This document shows positions 50,305 to 57,915 of a stretch of DNA of 64,000 nucleotides, piece after piece. This stretch comes from Schumannella soli (GTDB lineage: Bacteria; Actinomycetota; Actinomycetes; Actinomycetales; Microbacteriaceae). The position numbers and the translations under genes are program-made. The notes beneath the pieces were generated by a model, which saw only the letters and a program-made list of their open reading frames with translations, was not told where the DNA came from and made no database searches. Position 1 is the stretch's first letter; every line of letters starts with the position of its first letter. The stretch spans positions 62,672-126,671 of the forward strand of contig NZ_VHQG01000005.1 of assembly GCF_006517435.1 (NCBI RefSeq), read 5' to 3'.

Positions 50305-50346
50305 CTGACCGAACGGTCAGGAGCTGACCGATCGGTCAGTTAGCGT
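50305..50346 (+). promoter_or_regulatory. Tandem TetR operators and leaderless -10
   Basis: CTGACCGAACGGTCAG (50305-50320) and CTGACCGATCGGTCAG (50324-50339) are two 16-bp palindromes 19 bp apart centre to centre. TAGCGT (50341-50346) follows directly as the -10, 6 nt before the GTG at 50353. Two TetR dimers would cover the -35 region and abut the -10, so the operon is probably autorepressed. Confidence 0.85.
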
Positions 50347-50352
50347 CGCCGG

Positions 50353-50952
50353 GTGACCACCGCCCTCGAACTGCAGACCATCGCGCTGCGCGAGTTCACC
50401 TCCGCCGGATACGCGGGCACCAGCATCCAGCGCATCGCCGACCTCGCGGGCGTCTCGAAAGCCGCCGTGCTCTATCACTTCGCCTCGAAGGAGGAGCTGC
50501 TGACCGCGGCGATCGAGCCGGCGCTCGACGAGATCGAGGTCGTGCTCGAACGGCTGCTCCGCGCCGGAGACCAGGCCGACGAGCGGGGCGTGCGCGCCTT
50601 CGTCACCGAGTTCGTCGACTTCCTGCTGCGGCGTCCGCTCGAGGTGCACCTCTTCATCAACCAGTCCCGCTCGCTGCGCGAGATCCCCGCGATCGCCCGC
50701 GCCGAGGGGTTCATGACCGGCATCGCGCAGTACTGCCAGGAGCGCCTCGACGACGAGGAGGATCGCGTGCGCGTCGCGATCGCCCTGGCCGGCTCGGCCT
50801 ACGCCGTCGCCGCCTCCCGCGACTATCAGCCGCCGACCGTCGGCGACGAGCCCACCGCATCCACCGGCTTCGAGGGTGAAGCCGTGCGCACTTCGCTCAT
50901 CCAGGTGATGACCGAGATCCTCGCGCCCACCCCGATCGCCCGACGGAGCTGA
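50353..50952 (+). CDS. TetR-family regulator of the MMPL/YhgE export operon
   Basis: The 199-residue protein has an HTH in residues 1-50 (TIALREFTSAGYAGTSIQRI, ADLAGVSKAAVLYHFASKEE) and a helical ligand domain. It starts unusually close to the HTH. An in-frame TAG 12 nt upstream excludes a longer protein, and the GTG lies 6 nt after TAGCGT, so the mRNA is probably leaderless. The MMPL gene begins 4 bp after its stop. Two operators stand in its promoter. A repressor that senses a lipophilic compound and opens the export operon is the likely role. Confidence 0.88.
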   Translation: MTTALELQTIALREFTSAGYAGTSIQRIADLAGVSKAAVLYHFASKEELLTAAIEPALDEIEVVLERLLRAGDQADERGVRAFVTEFVDFLLRRPLEVHLFINQSRSLREIPAIARAEGFMTGIAQYCQERLDDEEDRVRVAIALAGSAYAVAASRDYQPPTVGDEPTASTGFEGEAVRTSLIQVMTEILAPTPIARRS

Positions 50953-50956
50953 ACCC

Positions 50957-53900
50957 ATGGCCACCCTGCTCTACCGCCTCGGACGCGCCTCCTATCGGCG
51001 CCCCCTGCTCGTGCTCGTCATCTGGCTGCTCGTCATGGGCGGCGCGCTCGGCGCCGGCCTCGGCCTCGGCGGCAAGACCGACGAGTCGTTCTCGATCCCC
51101 GGAACCGAGGCGCAGAACGCGATCGACCGACTGGATGCTGTGTTCCCGCAGGCCGGCGGCGCGAGCGGTCAGGCGGTCGTCTCCGACGCCGACGGGCTGG
51201 AGTCGGGCGCGGCGAAGACCGCCGTCGAGGATCTCGCGAAGCAGCTCGGCGAGGTGAAGGGCATCGCGCAGGCGGTGAGCCCCTACAGCGAGTACGCCTC
51301 GGGCGCGATCAGCGACGACGGCACGACCGCCCTCATCCAGCTGCAGTTCGACGGGCCGCAGGCCGAGATCGAGAAGAGCACCCTGACGAAGCTGATCGAC
51401 CTCGGGGATGCGGCGAAGAGCGACGGACTGACGGTCGACTTCGGCGGGCAGGCCTTCCAAGACCAGACCGTGTCGATCAGCCCGACCGAGGGCCTCGGCG
51501 TGCTGTTCGCGGCGGTCGTGCTGTTCGTGACCTTCGGCTCGTTCCTCGCGGCTGGGCTGCCGCTGCTCACGGCCTTCGCCGGGCTGGGCGTCTCGATGGG
51601 CGGCATCCTCACGGTCGCGGCCTTCGCGCCGGTGTCGAGCGCGGGCCCGATGCTCGGGCTCATGATCGGCCTCGCGGTCGGCATCGACTACGCGCTGTTC
51701 ATCGTGTCGCGGCATCGCCAGCAGCTGGCGCGCGGCATGGATCCGGAGGAGTCGGCGGCGACCGCCGTCGCCACGGCGGGCAGCGCGGTCGTCTTCGCCG
51801 GCCTCACCGTCGTGATCGCGCTCGCGGGACTGCTCGTCGTCGGCATCCCCTTCCTCGCCGTGATGGGCATCGGCGCGGCGGCCGCGGTCGTCACGGCGAT
51901 GCTCGCGGCACTCACGCTGCTGCCCGCGATCCTCGGCTTCGCGAAGGGCCGGCTCGCACCGAAGCCGGGCTCGCGAACGGCCCTGCGCCTCCTCGGAGAC
52001 CCGGCCGAGAACGCGCACCACGGCGCCCACGAGAGCGCGGCTCCGGTGGATGCGGCGAGCGCGCCGGTCGCGCCGGCTGCGGCGACCGCGGCCTGGGCGT
52101 TCCCCGCGCCGGACCCCGCCGACGCGCGAGAGCCGGCGGCGTCAGCCGACCCGGCGCACAGCGAGCCCGCGCATGCGGCGTCGGTCTCCGCTGGCCTCCC
52201 GGCCGCCTCCGCGCATACCGACCCCGCATCCGCCGCCGAGCCGAAGCCCGCCCGCGCCCCGCGTCGCCCGCTCGGCGAGCGCTGGGTGCGCCTGGTCACG
52301 AAGGTGCCGGCGCTCGCGATCGTGCTGGTCGTCGGCATCCTCGGCACCGCCGCGATCCCCGCCGCCGACCTGCAGCTGGCGCTGCCGAACGCCGGTCACG
52401 ACCCGAAGGACACGACCTCGCGTCAGGCCTACGACACCGTCACCGAGAAGTTCGGCGCCGGCAAGAACGGTCCGCTCGTCGTCGTGCTCGACATCACGCA
52501 GACGAACGACCCGCTGGGCGACCTGAAGAAGATCGGCGACCGCCTCGCCGAGGTGAAGGGCGTCGACAGCGTCGGCACCGGGGTGCCGAACGAGACCGTC
52601 GACACCGGCATCATCCAGCTCACCCCGACGACCGGCCCCGACGACCAGCGCACCGCCGAGCTCGTGCAGCGCCTGCGCGACCTCGCTCCCGAGATCGAGA
52701 AGAAGTACGGCACGCCGATGCAGGTCAGCGGCGCGACCGCGGTGCAGATCGACGTCTCGAACCGGCTCGACAGCGCACTGCTGCCCTTCGGCATCCTCGT
52801 CGTCGGACTCTCGGTCGTGCTGCTGGCGATCGTGTTCCGCTCGATCGTCGTGCCGCTCAAGGCGGCGGCCGGGTTCCTGCTCTCGGTGCTGGCCGCGTTC
52901 GGCGTGGTGGTGGCCGTGTTCCAGTGGGGATGGGGCGCCGAGCTGCTGCACACCGAGCCGGGCCCGATCCTCAGCTTCATGCCCGTGCTGCTCATGGCGA
53001 TCCTGTTCGGCCTCGCGATGGACTACGAGGTGTTCCTCGTCTCGGGCATGCGCGAGGACTACGTGCACGGCTCCGTCGGCAAGCCCGATGCCGAGCGCAA
53101 GCAGATCGCGAAGCGCGCCGTCGTCACCGGCTTCCGCGGCGCCGCCCGCGTGGTGACGGCCGCGGCGCTCATCATGTTCTTCGTCTTCGCGGCCTTCGTG
53201 CCCGAGGGGATGGGCGTCATCAAGGTCATCGCACTGGGGCTCGCGGTCGGCATCGCCGTCGACGCCTTCCTCATCCGCATGACGCTCGTGCCGGCGGTCA
53301 TGGCGATCGCGCACCGGCACGCCTGGTACCTGCCGAAGTGGCTCGACCGCATCCTGCCCGACGTCGACATCGAGGGCGCGAGCCTGGCGGTGCACCGTGC
53401 CGACGCCCGCTGGGCCGAGGGCCGCACGGCCGCGATCGAGCTGGATGCGCTGGTCGCCGCACCGGCGTCGCAGCCGGAGGCCGGACGCTCGGTCGTGACC
53501 GCGAGCACCGACCTGAGCGATCACGGCGAGCACGCGGGCGATCGTCCGGTGACGCCGCCGGTGTCGCTGACCGTGCCGCGCGGCGGGATCGCCGTCGTCG
53601 CGGGCGAGGATGCGCGGCGCCGGCTGCTCGCCGCGACCGTCGCCGGGCGGGTGCCGGCCGTCGCGGGCCGCGCGCTCGTCGCCGGACGGACGCTGCCGAC
53701 CGAGGCCGCTGACGTCGCCCGCCGCGTCGCGCTCGGCGACCTCGCCGCGGCCCGGCTCGAGGCCGACGCGACCGTCGGCGAGCTGATCGGCGACCGCATC
53801 GCCCTCGCGCCGCGTCGCCGTGGCGCCGGCTCGGTGCGCCGCCGCACGGCGGACGCGATCGCGCGCCTCGGCGCCGCCGGCACGACCGTGCGCGACGCCG

Positions 53901-54166
53901 ACCGGCTCAGCGGGCTCGACCCCGAGCAGCGGGCCGACGTGCTCGCCGCCGCCGCGCTCGCCGAGGGCACGCCGATCGTGCTGCTCGACGTGGGCGACCT
54001 CGACGCCGACGCCGCCACACGCGTCGCACTTGTGGCCGCGGCGCTCGCCGAGCCGGAGACGACGCTCGTGCTGGGCGTGCGCCCCGGCATCCGCCTCGCC
54101 CTGCTGGGACGCACCGCGCGACCCGTCACCGAACTCGATCTCACCCCGGAAGGAGCCGTGCTGTGA
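50957..54166 (+). CDS. MMPL-family transporter with C-terminal degenerate ABC-ATPase-like domain
   Basis: The 1069-residue protein has RND/MMPL architecture: helix 1 (LLVLVIWLLVMGGALGAG), an external loop, helices 2-6 with GLMIGLAVGIDYALFIVSRH, a 110-residue Ala/Pro-rich loop (about 355-465), a second repeat, and GLAMDYEVFLVSGMREDYVH before the last helices. From about residue 870 a cytoplasmic domain reads GGIAVVAGEDARRRLLAATV, then LSGLDPEQRADVLAAAALAE (signature position, residues 983-1002) and IVLLDVGD (Walker B position, 1007-1014). The order is that of an ABC ATPase, but Walker A lacks its Lys and Walker B its Glu, so it is probably inactive. GGAG lies 8 nt before the ATG. Confidence 0.88.
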   Translation: MATLLYRLGRASYRRPLLVLVIWLLVMGGALGAGLGLGGKTDESFSIPGTEAQNAIDRLDAVFPQAGGASGQAVVSDADGLESGAAKTAVEDLAKQLGEVKGIAQAVSPYSEYASGAISDDGTTALIQLQFDGPQAEIEKSTLTKLIDLGDAAKSDGLTVDFGGQAFQDQTVSISPTEGLGVLFAAVVLFVTFGSFLAAGLPLLTAFAGLGVSMGGILTVAAFAPVSSAGPMLGLMIGLAVGIDYALFIVSRHRQQLARGMDPEESAATAVATAGSAVVFAGLTVVIALAGLLVVGIPFLAVMGIGAAAAVVTAMLAALTLLPAILGFAKGRLAPKPGSRTALRLLGDPAENAHHGAHESAAPVDAASAPVAPAAATAAWAFPAPDPADAREPAASADPAHSEPAHAASVSAGLPAASAHTDPASAAEPKPARAPRRPLGERWVRLVTKVPALAIVLVVGILGTAAIPAADLQLALPNAGHDPKDTTSRQAYDTVTEKFGAGKNGPLVVVLDITQTNDPLGDLKKIGDRLAEVKGVDSVGTGVPNETVDTGIIQLTPTTGPDDQRTAELVQRLRDLAPEIEKKYGTPMQVSGATAVQIDVSNRLDSALLPFGILVVGLSVVLLAIVFRSIVVPLKAAAGFLLSVLAAFGVVVAVFQWGWGAELLHTEPGPILSFMPVLLMAILFGLAMDYEVFLVSGMREDYVHGSVGKPDAERKQIAKRAVVTGFRGAARVVTAAALIMFFVFAAFVPEGMGVIKVIALGLAVGIAVDAFLIRMTLVPAVMAIAHRHAWYLPKWLDRILPDVDIEGASLAVHRADARWAEGRTAAIELDALVAAPASQPEAGRSVVTASTDLSDHGEHAGDRPVTPPVSLTVPRGGIAVVAGEDARRRLLAATVAGRVPAVAGRALVAGRTLPTEAADVARRVALGDLAAARLEADATVGELIGDRIALAPRRRGAGSVRRRTADAIARLGAAGTTVRDADRLSGLDPEQRADVLAAAALAEGTPIVLLDVGDLDADAATRVALVAAALAEPETTLVLGVRPGIRLALLGRTARPVTELDLTPEGAVL

Positions 54167-54271
54167 ATACTGCGTCGCACCGTCCGGCCGATCCGGCCGG
54201 CATGAGCGCCGATCGTCGATCTCGCGTCGACCGCGATCCCGAACTCGACCTCGCCCCGGAAGGAGCCGTGC
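54129..54271 (+). repeat. 33-nt direct repeat carrying a C-terminal peptide and ribosome site
   Basis: Copies at 54129-54161 and 54239-54271, 110 bp apart, differ at two bases. Each encodes ELDL-(T/A)-PEGAV and contains AAGGAG 7 nt before the next start codon (GTG at 54163, ATG at 54273). The duplication therefore repeats both the end of a protein and the coupling site for the next one. Confidence 0.85.
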
Positions 54272-54276
54272 GATGA
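54163..54276 (+). CDS. 37-residue linker ORF between MMPL and YhgE genes, possible deletion remnant
   Basis: The GTG overlaps the MMPL stop (GTGA) and the TGA overlaps the YhgE start (ATGA), so translation could pass through all three genes. Its last residues PELDLAPEGAV repeat the MMPL C-terminus TELDLTPEGAV. AAGGAG lies 7 nt before its GTG. The rest is Arg/Asp/Ala-rich with no membrane segment. The simplest reading is that a once longer gene, perhaps an ABC-ATPase-like one, lost its middle and left both ends. A real small protein is the alternative. Confidence 0.5.
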   Translation: MNTASHRPADPAGMSADRRSRVDRDPELDLAPEGAVR

Positions 54277-56087
54277 GTCGCCCCGACCTCAACTCCTCGC
54301 CCTTCGAGAGCGACCCCGCCCGAGGACGTCGACGCGGCCGTGCCGCCCTGCTCGTGATCGCGGCGCTCGTGCCGGTCGCGCTGACGGCGCTGTTCGTGTC
54401 GGCGCTCGGCGTCGGCGGCGTCGGCGGCTCTGACGGCACCGACGGCGCGAAGACCAGCAGCGCGAAGAACGACTCCGCGCGCATCCCGGCCGCGATCGTG
54501 AACGACGACGAGATGGTCACCACGACCGCCGCCGACGGCACCGAGACCCCGGTGCTCGCCGGGCGTCTGCTGGTCACGCAGCTGACCGACCCCGACTCGG
54601 ATGCGACGGCGGGCATCCGCTGGACCGTCACGAACGACAGCGACGCGAAGAAGATGCTCGCCGACGGCGACGTGCAGGCCGTGCTCACCATCCCGAAGGG
54701 CTTCTCGAAGGCCGTCGTCTCGCTCTCGAGCGGCACCCCGACGGTCGCGCCGCTGAAGCTGCGCACCGACGACGCGCACTCCTACCTCTCGGGCGGCATC
54801 GCCGGGCAGGTCGGCGACGGGCTCGCGTCGGCGCTCGGCACGCAGCTGACCGAGCAGTACATCCAGGGCCTGTACTCCAGCGTCGGCTCGCTCGGCACGG
54901 GGCTGCAGCAGTCGGCCGACGGCGCGAAGAAGATCGCCGACGGCGCCGGTGCGGCGAAGAGCGGCGCCGACCAGTTCACCGCCGGGCTCGCGAAGTACAC
55001 GACCGGCGTGAGCCAGCTCTCGACCGGCCTCGGCAAGCTCAAGACCGGAGCCTCCGGGCTGTCGTCGGGCGTCGGTCAGTACACCGGCGGCGTCACGCAG
55101 CTCTCGCAGGCGCTGACCGCCGCGAACGCGCAGCTGCAGGCGAACCCGCTCGACCCGACCGCCCGGGCGACCGTGGATGCGCTCACCGGCCAGCTCGCTC
55201 AGCTCGCCGCCGGCGGGGGTCAGCTCGCGAGCGGCGCATCCCAGCTGTCGTCCGGCGTCGCCCAGAGCGCGACCGGGGCGGCGCAGCTCGCCCGCGGCGG
55301 TGGCTCGCTGAACGAGGGCGCGACCGGGATCGCCGGCGGCATCGCACAGCTGCAGACCGGCGCGCAGCAGCTCAGCGACGGGCTCGCCGACGGCGCCGCG
55401 AAGATCCCCGCGAGCGACACGCGCCAGGCGAAGAAGAGCGCGGAGATCGCGGCGAACCCGGTCAAGGTCACGGTGTCGCGCGACCACGAGGTCACCGAGG
55501 CCTCGCAGATCGTCGCGACCACGGCCATCCCGCTCGCGCTCTGGATGGGCGCGCTCGTGCTGCTGCTCGTCGGCCCGAGCCTCGGCCGTCGCCTGCTCGC
55601 CAGCTCGGCCCCGGTCACCCGCGTGGCCGGCGCGCTGCTGTCGAAGCCGCTCGTCGTCGCGCTCGTGCAGGGCGCGACCGTCGCGGCGCTGCTGCACGCG
55701 GCGCTCGGGGTTCCGTGGGACCGGATCGGCGCGACCCTGCCGCTGCTGCTCGTGACCGCGGTCGCGTTCGCGGCGCTGCACGGGCTGCTGTCGGCGCGCT
55801 TCGGACGCGCGGGCGGCGTGATCTCGCTCGTGCTGCTGGCTGTGCAGCTCGCCTCGACCGCGGGGCTGTGGCCCGTGCAGGTGCTCGGCCAGCCGTTCCA
55901 GGCGCTCAGCCCCTACCTGCCGTTCAGCGCCGCGGTGTCGGCGCTGCAGTCGGCGATCGCCGGCGGACCGACCGCGCCGATCGCAGGAGCACTCGCGGTG
56001 CTCGTCGCGCTCGCGGTGCTGTCGCTCGCGCTGACGCCGCTGGCCGTGCGCGCCCGTCGCCGCCGCGCGATCCTCGCCCTCGTGTAG
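54273..56087 (+). CDS. YhgE/Pip-family membrane protein (ABC-2-like)
   Basis: The 604-residue protein has one N-terminal helix (ALLVIAALVPVALTALFVSA), a large external region, and five or so helices at the end (LALWMGALVLLLVGPSLGRR and onward). The external region from about residue 210 to 380 is built of repeats of the type G-x-x-x-L-x-x-G (TGLGKLKTGASGLSSGVGQY), the YhgE/phage-infection-protein pattern. The C-terminal part resembles ABC-2 permeases. Such proteins are found beside MMPL genes and TetR regulators and are linked to envelope export. AAGGAG stands 7 nt before the ATG. It ends the TetR-controlled operon. Confidence 0.88.
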   Translation: MSRPDLNSSPFESDPARGRRRGRAALLVIAALVPVALTALFVSALGVGGVGGSDGTDGAKTSSAKNDSARIPAAIVNDDEMVTTTAADGTETPVLAGRLLVTQLTDPDSDATAGIRWTVTNDSDAKKMLADGDVQAVLTIPKGFSKAVVSLSSGTPTVAPLKLRTDDAHSYLSGGIAGQVGDGLASALGTQLTEQYIQGLYSSVGSLGTGLQQSADGAKKIADGAGAAKSGADQFTAGLAKYTTGVSQLSTGLGKLKTGASGLSSGVGQYTGGVTQLSQALTAANAQLQANPLDPTARATVDALTGQLAQLAAGGGQLASGASQLSSGVAQSATGAAQLARGGGSLNEGATGIAGGIAQLQTGAQQLSDGLADGAAKIPASDTRQAKKSAEIAANPVKVTVSRDHEVTEASQIVATTAIPLALWMGALVLLLVGPSLGRRLLASSAPVTRVAGALLSKPLVVALVQGATVAALLHAALGVPWDRIGATLPLLLVTAVAFAALHGLLSARFGRAGGVISLVLLAVQLASTAGLWPVQVLGQPFQALSPYLPFSAAVSALQSAIAGGPTAPIAGALAVLVALAVLSLALTPLAVRARRRRAILALV

Positions 56088-56095
56088 CCCCGAAG

Positions 56096-56124
56096 CCGCC
56101 CGCGCGGGTCAGCTGCGCGGGCGG
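56096..56124. terminator. Bidirectional terminator containing a stop codon in its loop
   Basis: CCGCCCGCGC (56096-56105) pairs perfectly with GCGCGGGCGG (56115-56124) over a 9-nt loop. The loop contains the stop codon of the minus-strand monooxygenase gene (56109-56111), and the hairpin starts 8 bp after the YhgE stop. Confidence 0.8.
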
Positions 56125-57344
56125 GGGAGCGGGGTGAGCGCACCGACGTCGTAGCCGGTCATCCACGCGCTCGCGTGTTCGGTGACGACATGGCGGAACA
56201 GGAAGCCGAGCATGACCTCCTGGATGCGCCGGCCCACCGGTCCGGGGATCTTCGTGCTGCTCGACCGCGCCGCCGTCGCCACGATGCGCTCGACTCTCCG
56301 ACGACGCTGCGACGCGTACGCGGCGAACGCCGCGGAGAGCGTCGCCGGGTCCGTATCCGCCCTCGCGTCGCGCAGCGCTCGCACGAGCACGACCGCGTCC
56401 TCCAGTGCCATCGACGCGCCCTGTCCGGCGCTCGGCGAGGGTGCGTGCGCCGCGTCGCCGATCAGCACGGCGCGTCCGCGCGACCAGCGGGGCACCCTCG
56501 GCAGGTCGTAGGTGCTGTCGCCGGCGAGCTCGAGGCGGCCGTTCGCGATGAGTCGAGCGGCCGGGCCGGCATCGCCGGCGACGAGACGGCCGAGCCGTGC
56601 CCGCCACTCGGCCTCGCTTGTGCTCGCCCGCACGTCTCGCGCGATCTCCGGCTCGGGCACGTTGACGAACCAGACGACGTCACCGTCGGGGCTGGGATGC
56701 GCGCCGACGAAGGCCCCGGATCCGAAGGTGAAGTGCCAGGACTCGGCCGGCAGGCTCGCGGCGAGCTCGGGGTCGTGCGTGATGCCGCCGAAGTTCGTGA
56801 GCCCGACGTAGCGGGCCGCCGGCGCGCCCGGGTCGATCCAGCTGCGGGTGCGCGAGCGCACGCCATCGGCGCCGATCGCCAGGTCGGCGGTCAGCTCGCG
56901 GCCGTCGGCGAGGCGGACGGTGATGCCCGTTGCATCCGCCGAAGGCCCCTGCTCGCGCATCTCCTCGACCACGGCGCCGTAGCTGATCGTCGCGCCGGCC
57001 GCCGCCGCCTGCTCGGCCAGCACGGTCGCGAGCCGTGAGCGCTTGAGGGTCAGGCCGACGCGTCCGTCGGGTCGCGCGATGCCGAGGCTGAGCTCGCCGA
57101 GCAGGCGGCCGTGGGCGCCGAACATCCGGTTCGCCCGCGTGGGGAACCCGGCCGCGAGGACCGGCTCGAGCGCGCCGAGCGACTCGAGGGCGGTCAGCCC
57201 GTTGGGGGCGAGCGTCAGATACGAGCCCTCGTCGGCGTCGGCGGCCGGGCGGCGCTCGAGCACCTCGGCGTCGATGCCGACGCGGGCGAGGGCGAGAGCG
57301 GTGGCGGGGCCGGCGACGCCGCCGCCGATGATGAGCGCCTTCAT
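56109..57344 (-). CDS. FAD-dependent monooxygenase (UbiH/PHBH-like)
   Basis: The 411-residue protein has the flavin motif MKALIIGGGVAGPATALALA, GADGVRSRTRSWI in the middle (the DG motif), and VLIGDAAHAPSPSAGQGASM (the GD motif). This is the single-component aromatic/polyketide hydroxylase pattern. It hydroxylates a substrate with NAD(P)H and O2. AAGGAT lies 7 nt before the ATG at 57344. It is divergent from a MarR gene, whose likely operator is the TTCGAA repeat between them. It may detoxify a phenolic or antibiotic-like compound that MarR senses; this is inference. Confidence 0.88.
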   Translation of the reverse strand: MKALIIGGGVAGPATALALARVGIDAEVLERRPAADADEGSYLTLAPNGLTALESLGALEPVLAAGFPTRANRMFGAHGRLLGELSLGIARPDGRVGLTLKRSRLATVLAEQAAAAGATISYGAVVEEMREQGPSADATGITVRLADGRELTADLAIGADGVRSRTRSWIDPGAPAARYVGLTNFGGITHDPELAASLPAESWHFTFGSGAFVGAHPSPDGDVVWFVNVPEPEIARDVRASTSEAEWRARLGRLVAGDAGPAARLIANGRLELAGDSTYDLPRVPRWSRGRAVLIGDAAHAPSPSAGQGASMALEDAVVLVRALRDARADTDPATLSAAFAAYASQRRRRVERIVATAARSSSTKIPGPVGRRIQEVMLGFLFRHVVTEHASAWMTGYDVGALTPLPRPRS

Positions 57345-57373
57345 GCGGGTATCCTTCACGAGTCAGTACGAGA

Positions 57374-57395
57374 TTCGAATATTTCGACATTCGAA
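57374..57395. promoter_or_regulatory. MarR operator candidate: TTCGAAT inverted repeat
   Basis: TTCGAAT (57374-57380) and ATTCGAA (57389-57395) form an inverted repeat with 8 nt between, and a third TTCGA lies at 57383-57387. The sequence is AT-rich compared with its surroundings and lies between the divergent monooxygenase and marR starts. Confidence 0.75.
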
Positions 57396-57405
57396 AGGTA
57401 TGCGC

Positions 57406-57867
57406 ATGGCCGACGATCGTCAAGCCCGCGTCTTCGCCGTCGGCACGGCCATGCAGCGCTACCAGCGCAGCGTGCAGGCCTTCGACGACGAGGTCGGCCG
57501 TCGGCTCGGGCTCGGCCCGGCCGACCTGCGCTGCCTCGACTGGCTCGCCGACGGACCCAAGACGGCCGGCCAGCTCAGCTCGGGCACCGGGCTCCGTCCC
57601 GCTGCGACGACCGCGCTCATCGACCGCCTCGCTGCCCGCGGTCTGGTCGAGCGCATCCCCTCCGAGACCGATCGTCGCCGCGTGCTCGTGCGCATGACCG
57701 AGCAGGGCCAGCGCGAGACGGCGGCGTTCTACTGGCCGCTCGTCGAAGAGGGGCAGGGCCTCATGGATGCGCTCGGCGACGCCGAGCTCGAACTCATGCG
57801 CACCCACCTCGAGGCGATCACGGCGCTGACCGATCGGCACCGCGCGCGCCTCACGGAGGGCGGCTGA
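57406..57867 (+). CDS. MarR-family regulator
   Basis: The 153-residue protein has the MarR fold: ADLRCLDWLADGPKTAGQLS, recognition helix RPAATTALIDRLAARGLVER, and wing ETDRRRVLVRMTEQG. AAAGG stands 8 nt before the ATG at 57406. An ATG 6 nt earlier would leave only one base after that site and is less likely. It is divergent from the FAD monooxygenase and shares the TTCGAA repeat, its probable operator. The rRNA methyltransferase gene begins 45 bp after it with its own leaderless promoter. Confidence 0.88.
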   Translation: MADDRQARVFAVGTAMQRYQRSVQAFDDEVGRRLGLGPADLRCLDWLADGPKTAGQLSSGTGLRPAATTALIDRLAARGLVERIPSETDRRRVLVRMTEQGQRETAAFYWPLVEEGQGLMDALGDAELELMRTHLEAITALTDRHRARLTEGG

Positions 57868-57900
57868 CCCCCTGCGCACGGGACGAGCACCCGGGGCGCG

Positions 57901-57915
57901 TACTCTTCCGAGGTG
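57901..57915 (+). promoter_or_regulatory. Leaderless -10 element of the RlmC-like gene
   Basis: TACTCT (57901-57906) ends 6 nt before the GTG at 57913. No Shine-Dalgarno precedes the start, and the N-terminal cysteine motif begins at residue 3, so no longer protein is expected. Confidence 0.55.

Noticed and set aside
54880-55420. Repetitive block in the YhgE gene that could suggest a tandem-repeat array
   Set aside because: The repetition is at protein level (G-x-x-x-L-x-x-G units) with varying DNA, as is normal for the YhgE/Pip family. It is not a CRISPR or satellite array.
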